Positions 38,277 through 43,711 of a stretch of DNA of 43,711 nt are shown here, piece by piece. The DNA is taken from the NCBI GenBank assembly GCA_025201365.1, contig JAIXMF010000084.1, forward strand, positions 1 through 43,711. The letters run 5' to 3'. Position 1 is the first letter of the stretch. Every line of letters starts with the position of its first letter. The notes under the pieces are model-generated. The model was not told where the DNA came from and did no database searches. It was given only the letters and a program-made list of their open reading frames with translations. Made by a program: the position numbers and the translations under genes. This DNA is from Syncephalis plumigaleata (taxonomy: Eukaryota > Zoopagomycota > Zoopagomycetes > Zoopagales > Piptocephalidaceae).

Positions 38277-40914
38277 TTATTCTTCCTATCATTCGATTAA
38301 TGTATATCGATTTGTGATTAGTTTACCGTAGATGAAGATTGGAGTAATGACTTACGGGCTATCATACACAAGTATAGCAGAATCATGTGCCACAGGGCGA
38401 TTAGTATAGCGTATATGACGACTGGAATAATAGCTTACCCACTACCGTATAGGAACATTGATGGATCATGTGCCATATCATGTTAGTGCACCATAGATTG
38501 CAGTCATAGTGATGACTTACAGGCTGGTATACAAGAGCATACGTAGATCATATACCGCGTTGTAATTAGTACATCCATACATTGCAGTCAGAATGATCAC
38601 TTACGACCTGTTGTATAGAGACGTGTGTGGATTATACGCCGTATTATGATTAGTATCTTGTTCATCGCAGTCAGAGAGGTAACTTACAACCTAGTGTATG
38701 CAAATGTATAAATTATGTGTTATAGTGCGATTAGTACCTCATAGATTACAGTCAAAATGATAACTTACAAGCTATCATACAGGAAATCATGTGCCATAGT
38801 ATAATTAGTACCTCATTCATTGCAATCAAAATGGTAACTTACCTCCTATCATACAGAAGCATATGTGGATTAGTTGCCATATCGTAGTTAGTAGTCATAC
38901 GATACTGCGGGAATAAATACTTACAACCTGTTACACAAAACATATAAGTTGTGAGTTATACTATAATTAATACATCATAGATTACGATCATAATAATAAC
39001 TTACTTCCTATCGTATACAGGAACATATATGAATCATGTGCCATAGTATGATTAGTCCATCCGTGCATTGCAGTCAAAACGTTAACTTACTCCCTATCGT
39101 ATACAGGAGCATACATGGATCATATGTCATAGTAGCATTAGTACTCATTCATTACAATCAGAATAATAACTTACAACCTAGCATACAAGAGCGTATGTGA
39201 ATCGTATGTCGTAGCGTGGTTAGCACGGCCATAGATCACAACTAGAAACATTAACTTACGCCCTATCACGTAGAGGAATAGAGGCGAGTTGGCATGCGAT
39301 ATCGTGGTTAGCACGTCATGCATTACAGTTAGAATGATCACTTACGATCTAGCATACAGGAGCGTACGTGAATCATACGCAATATCGTAGTTAGTACGTC
39401 GTCCATTATAGTTGAAATAAAGCTTACCTCCTATCGTATAAGAATGTAAGTGGGTCATATGTCATATCGCGGTTAATACACAATCTGTTTGGTTAGAATC
39501 GTAACCTACAGCCTAACATACGGGAGCATATATGGATTGTATGCCATAGTGTAGTTAGTACGCCATTTATCGCGGTCAGAATGGAAACTTACAATCTATC
39601 ATACAGGAGACACGTAAATCATGTGCCGTATTGGTATTAGTTCATCAGGTATTACGGTCAGAATGGTAGCTTACAGCCTATCGTATAAGAGCGTATATGG
39701 ATTGTATATCGTATTGTGATTAGTACGTCATTTATTAGCGCCAGCTTAATAACTTACGCTCTATCATACACAAGCATACGTGGGCCATACATCGTAGTAC
39801 TATTAGCAATCATTATGTGTAATCAGAATACTAACTTACATTCTGTTATACAGGAATATACGTGGATTTGCATGTCGTATTGCTATTAGTACACCGTTGA
39901 TTACAATTATCTGAAACTTACTAGCTGTTATGCACAAGCATATAGATCGTGTGCAATAGAGTGGTTATAATATACACTGCAATCAGAATGGCAACCTACA
40001 GCCTGTTATACACAAACGCATAGATTGTGTGTCGTAGAATAGTTAGTACATCATTTATTGCAGTCTAGTGGTAACTTACGGTCTATCATACGCAAGCCGA
40101 TGTAGATCGCGTGCCATCTCTCAATTAGTACATTCTTGTATCACGATTAAGATGCTAACTTACGAGTATCAATACAGAGATATACGCGGATTGTGAGCCA
40201 TATTATGATTAGTGCCTCATACGCTGTAGTGAGAATGATAACTTACTTCCTAGCATACAGAAGCATACGATGATTGCGTGTCACATTGTAGTCAGTACTC
40301 CGTTCCCTATAGGTAGAATGATAACTTACAACCTGTTGTATGCAGAAACATACGTGAATTGTATTCCGCAATAAAATTAGTGCATCTATACGTTGCAGTC
40401 ATAATGATAACTTACAAGCTGTCATACAGGACATATGTAGAACAGTGCACAGCATAGTTAGCGCATACATCCATTGTAGTCAAAATGGTAGCTTACAGGC
40501 TGGTATACAAGAGGCGTTCGTGGATCGGCAACAAATATGATAGTACAAATAATTTATAATCGGAATAATAACTTACATCCTCTTGAAATGGTAGTCACAC
40601 ACAATTATGTTACGATTAGCATAGTCCTTGCTACAATCAATAGAATAGCTTACCAACTATTATTAACAAATTAATAGATAGAATAAACATTATGATGGAT
40701 TAGCACGTCAAAGCAATCATTTGATATACATGAACTTACGTTCTATCGGTAATCATCAGTAGACAATGAAACAATAGGTTACGATTAGTATATCAATTGA
40801 TAGGATCACGGCCAGACATACCAGGAAGATCCAGGAAGGGACTAGCTTCAACGGCGACCAGACTGGTGAGACGACAACAGCGACGGCAATAGCGATAACG
40901 GTAGAGAACTTCAT
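38277..40914 (-). CDS. Gene B: inverted paralogue of gene A, one-codon micro-exons
   Basis: Exon 1 (40914-40822) starts MKFSTVIAIAVAVVV. It is followed by AAC (40742), TTG (40656), AGGAT (40581-40577, GAT if the second AG is used), then 3-nt exons whose first bases are 40499, 40418, 40332, 40249, 40082, 40002, 39924, 39842, 39760, 39677, 39595, 39512, 39430, 39348, 39262, 39177, 39093, 39007, 38927, 38845, 38771, 38690, 38607, 38523, 38441 and 38358. A 12-nt exon (38285-38274, GAAGAATAAGCA) closes the array. As whole codons, every exon from GAT on is a sense codon up to TAA at 38279-38277, the same stop site as gene A. Exon 1 is 93 nt rather than 94, one base short against gene A inside the signal-peptide part. 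Restoring the ancestral phase would give a VEA|SPFLDLPELED.. start; as written the frame is off unless GAT is used. A further unit at 40166-40164 (CTC) has lost its AG. It may be a functional paralogue or a decaying one. Confidence 0.62.
38286..40576 (-). repeat. Diverged array of intron plus one-codon-exon units in gene B
   Basis: Twenty-seven units with a pitch of 74-86 bp. On the minus strand each has GTAAGT, GTAAGC or GTAGGT, then an ACTAAT/GCTAAC-type branch site, and TAG or CAG before the 3-nt exon. Unlike gene A the introns have diverged widely from each other, yet donor, acceptor and the 3-nt exon size are kept in all but one unit. Confidence 0.88.
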
Positions 40915-41080
40915 GTTGATGTTGGCCTAGTGGAGTCGATAGGCAGATAAGCTGACTAGAACGAAAGCAGAAAGTAGAGTAGAGCAGAGTAGAGTAGAAA
41001 GCTGCTAGAGCAGAACAGAGCAGAAGAGCGAGTATGAAAATGACAAGTCGAGTGTGTCAAAAAGTGCTCGATTTATAGCC
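40915..41080 (-). promoter_or_regulatory. TATA box and pyrimidine-rich leader of gene B
   Basis: On the minus strand GGCTATAAAT (41080-41071) lies about 160 bp before the ATG. It is followed by CGAGCACTTTTTGACACACTC and a TCTGCTCTAC-rich leader. The same order and spacing as gene A shows that the promoters share ancestry and probably control. Confidence 0.7.
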
Positions 41081-41949
41081 GAGATGATAGTGCTGGAATA
41101 CTGGATAATACACGACAACAATACCATTATGGATGTCGTGTTCTATCTAACGAGCATCAATCAACCTGTATTCGTACCATGTCATACAAGTAAGCATTGA
41201 AGAATAAATTACTCTCTGACTGATATACCAAGCCTATTTTTAGCTGATATCCCTTGTAACAATAATAGATATTTGTATAGCCGAGCTGCCAATCTACAAG
41301 CAATCGATGACATACAAGGTAGATCAATATGTTATAAATAGGAGTGCATGCCATCCTGCTTCTGCCATTGGTAACGTAACCTAAATACTTGGAGATAAGC
41401 TGCACCAAGTTGATTTACCCAAGGTCATTGTCATACAACTGCATCACGATCCTTGTTGTGATCCAACTAACAACATCCATGTAGCATTCCTCTCTCCCCA
41501 CATGAACATGCATTAGGTAATGTCAAGATAGTCAGTATCATCTAATCCCTTTAGATGCATACGATGCATATAAATGTCGATTAAAGTGGAAATGTAAGGA
41601 AAGCTATCCATCTGTTAATCATCATAGCAATGAGTGATGAGTGTCTGTCATGTCGTCTAATCGCATGATCTGTCAATTGTTGAATCTACACACCATCATC
41701 ATTTATTCATAAAGAAAAAGATTAACAGCGCTAATGTTGGAAAAGTCCTGTAACAACGTGTAACAAGGATATGGAAAACTCGTACAGCACATTACCACGT
41801 ACATTGCTACTACCACATTGATGTGTAATCACCTTATATCACGACCACAAAGTAGATTTATTACTCGTGTAATAAGCATACTGATAATAAAGAAGAACTA
41901 AGCATACCATTTCAAACCAAGTGAAAGTGCCATAAACGCAATTCATTAC
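41081..41949. other. Non-coding flank of gene B with a dispersed repeat
   Basis: No supported gene. 41470-41720 matches the flank of gene A at 1400-1580 in reverse. A repeat end (CAGCGCTAATGTTGGAAAAGTCCTGTA, about 41725-41752) belongs to the dispersed family. A short minus-strand open frame at 41408-41157 is not conserved in the other arm. Confidence 0.45.
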
Positions 41950-43711
41950 TCATTCATCGATCTTCTTGGCGGTTGGTTTACCAGCACCATGACCCGCCTT
42001 CGTTTCTACGTGTATCATCAATGGATGTGGATTGTTAGGTAACTTATGCTGTAGTTCAGCAATCAACTTGTACGAGTGCAATGGCACCACACGATCGTCA
42101 TGGGTCGCTCGTCGTTAACAACAGGCCGGATAGGTCTTGTTCGATTGAACATATCAACGGCGAGTAGCGTAGTATATACTCGAAATCCTCCTTCTTGTCT
42201 GGATCGCCATATCGGATCGCCATGCATGTCCAATGGTGAACTTGTGGAATCGAAGTACATCCATCACACCTACGGCGGCTAGACCGCAACCGAATAGTTC
42301 CGGTGCCTGGTTAATGCACGCACCGACCAGTAGACCACCGTTGGAGCCACCCTTAATGGTGATCAAACTTGGATTGCGTGTAGCCTTGATCGCATAAATA
42401 TTTGGCGGCACTTGGAAGTCATCGAATACGTTCTGCTTCTTGTGCACCTTACCATCCTCGTGCCATGCCTCGCCGTATTCATTGCCACCACGAATATTGG
42501 CCACAACGAGTATACCATGGAAGTGTTGCAGGAATACACCCATGATGGACTGAACGAAGGCGGAATGGCAACGGCAAATCCACCATAACCGTATAATAGC
42601 GCTGGATGACTATGATCTAGCGTGATGCCTTTACGAGCCGTAATGAAGATGGGGAACTCGACGCCATTTACTTTTAACGAACACTTGTTGCGTTTCGAAT
42701 TCGCTACCATCGAATCCATTGACCTCGGTCGTGTAATAGGTGGATATCGCGTCTGATGCCAAAGTCATATCGATAAAAACCGGGATTCAAGAAGGAGGCA
42801 AACTTGAAGAAGAGCTCCTGGTCCTTACGACGTCCGCTAATCTCCTTTACCGAACCAATTGGCATGGGTATATCGCGTACCTTCTCGCCCGTCTCTAGAC
42901 GATGAATGGAGATGACACTTTTCACGTCTTCCATATAATGAACGTATAGATAGTCGTTGGCAATGGCGCCCACCTCTTCTAGTACATTTTTCTCATGTTG
43001 CGGGATGATATCAATGAATCCTTTCTCTGGTGCAGACACATCATACATCACCACCTTACTACGAGGTGAATTGGCATTCGTCATCAGATAGAAGCGATCC
43101 CCGTCATTGGCAATACTAGTTAGTTGCAATAATAGTTAGTAATATAGCTAGCAAGTGTATATCTATAGCCACTTACTAACTATAGCTAGCGTCAAAGTTG
43201 TCGATCAACTTGTTAATAGTAATCGTTTCTGGTACACGACCACCTTCCTCCAATCGAATAAACCATAGCTTATTCACCGGGTTACAGTTCTCTGAGACGG
43301 TAATCATTAGCCAGCGACCATCCTTGCTTGTAGAGGCGAATAGCATATGATCGGGGAATTCCGATTCTTTAGCAATAAGCTGATCCTCTGATTGTGGTGT
43401 ACCAAGACGATGATAGTAGATCATACAATTCTGATTGCTACCAGTCTCCGTGCCAGCCTTGTCTTTACTCACATTAGGCTCAGGATAACGCTATGTTGAA
43501 TATGGATTAGCCTATATACACGCTAGTGGATAACACACACGTACCGAGAAAGAAACCTTGTTCATCCTGCGACCATACGATACCCGTGAACTTTGCCCAT
43601 TGAATCTCATCGACTAGATCTTCGCCGGCCTTGCCACGTGGATTATCCTCGGCACAACGTACGTGTAGGGTGACCCAGTCACTACCACTTCGACTGATAC
43701 CGTAGCCGAAT
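41950..43711 (-). pseudogene. Prolyl oligopeptidase (S9A), 5'-truncated by the window, frameshifted
   Basis: A cytosolic serine peptidase cutting after Pro in short peptides. Family segments appear in order but in changing frames: FGYGISRSGSDWVTLHVR, FPDHMLFASTSKDGRW, NPVNKLWFIRLEE, HEKNVLEEVGAIAND, ALLYGYGGFAVAIPPSF and VVANIRGGNEYGEAWHEDG. ITIKGGSNGGLLVGACINQ with the catalytic Ser follows, then [57 protein letters not shown] with the catalytic Asp, and [17 protein letters not shown] with the catalytic His, ending at 41950. I count at least seven single-base shifts between about 42100 and 42760, and one near 43550. Amino acids between shifts are well kept, so either the decay is very recent or the sequence is poor here. 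Identity is sure, intactness is not. Confidence 0.8.

Larger units (their letters stand above)
37835..41720 (-). repeat. Right arm of the inverted duplication
   Basis: Collinear, on the minus strand, with 1260-5895: upstream flank, TATA box and leader, exon 1, micro-exon array, terminal exon, 3' flank and dispersed repeat. It is shorter mainly because gene B lacks counterparts of gene A's exons 2-6. Confidence 0.8.

Noticed and set aside
41157-41408. 83-codon minus-strand frame upstream of gene B
   Set aside because: No counterpart in the gene A arm, and composition is typical of AT-rich non-coding sequence.

Overview
This window is nuclear DNA of an intron-rich, AT-rich eukaryote, most likely an early-diverging fungus. 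Every recognisable gene is split by short introns (about 45-90 nt) with GTAAGT-type donors, TACTAAC-like branch sites and TAG/CAG acceptors. A Pet127 mitochondrial RNA-processing protein points to the fungal side of the opisthokonts, and an SMIM8 orthologue and an SDR16C reductase are compatible with a basal opisthokont. The species cannot be named from the sequence.

Layout. Positions 1-1250 hold AT-rich dispersed repeats and one doubtful ORF. At 2445-5663 (+) lies gene A: one signal-peptide exon followed by about 35 internal exons, 32 of which are exactly 3 nt long and sit between nearly identical 79-80 nt introns. Then come kinesin-7 (9350-6056, -), a remnant of an OrfB/Fanzor-type transposase (10363-9946, -), an F-box protein (10393-12030, +), an SDR16C reductase (12689-13863, +), the GPI-transamidase subunit PIG-T (15929-13868, -), DNA topoisomerase II (21450-16055, -), PET127 (22121-24418, +), SMIM8 (24857-24513, -), a GNAT acetyltransferase (24956-25603, +), a PHYHD1-like dioxygenase (25864-27271, +), SMC5 (27421-32398, +), an unknown Cys-rich protein (32853-33802, +), a Rab GTPase (35036-34079, -) and an APC/LAT amino-acid transporter (37639-35658, -). 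At 40914-38053 (-) lies gene B, an inverted paralogue of gene A with the same one-codon exon layout. A frameshift-ridden prolyl oligopeptidase (43711-41950, -) runs off the right edge.

Main discovery. Genes A and B sit about 32 kb apart at the ends of a large inverted duplication. In both, most of the coding part after the signal peptide is delivered one codon per exon: AG|NNN|GTAAGT, repeated every 80-86 bp, about 30 times. In gene A the exons read open in one consistent phase after a classic signal peptide and end at a TAA that is at the same place in gene B. The housekeeping kinesin gene in the same window also needs a 4-nt and a 6-nt exon to restore its conserved P-loop region, so this organism does splice such minute exons. 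How the spliceosome does this, and whether single codons are skipped to diversify a small secreted peptide, are open questions.

Quality note. Kinesin (730 aa), PIG-T (531 aa), topoisomerase II (1455 aa) and Rab (210 aa) reconstruct without a single frame error. Gene B exon 1, one SMC5 exon, the transporter N-terminus, the Cys-rich gene and especially the prolyl oligopeptidase show apparent 1-2 nt indels, which may be sequencing errors or real decay.
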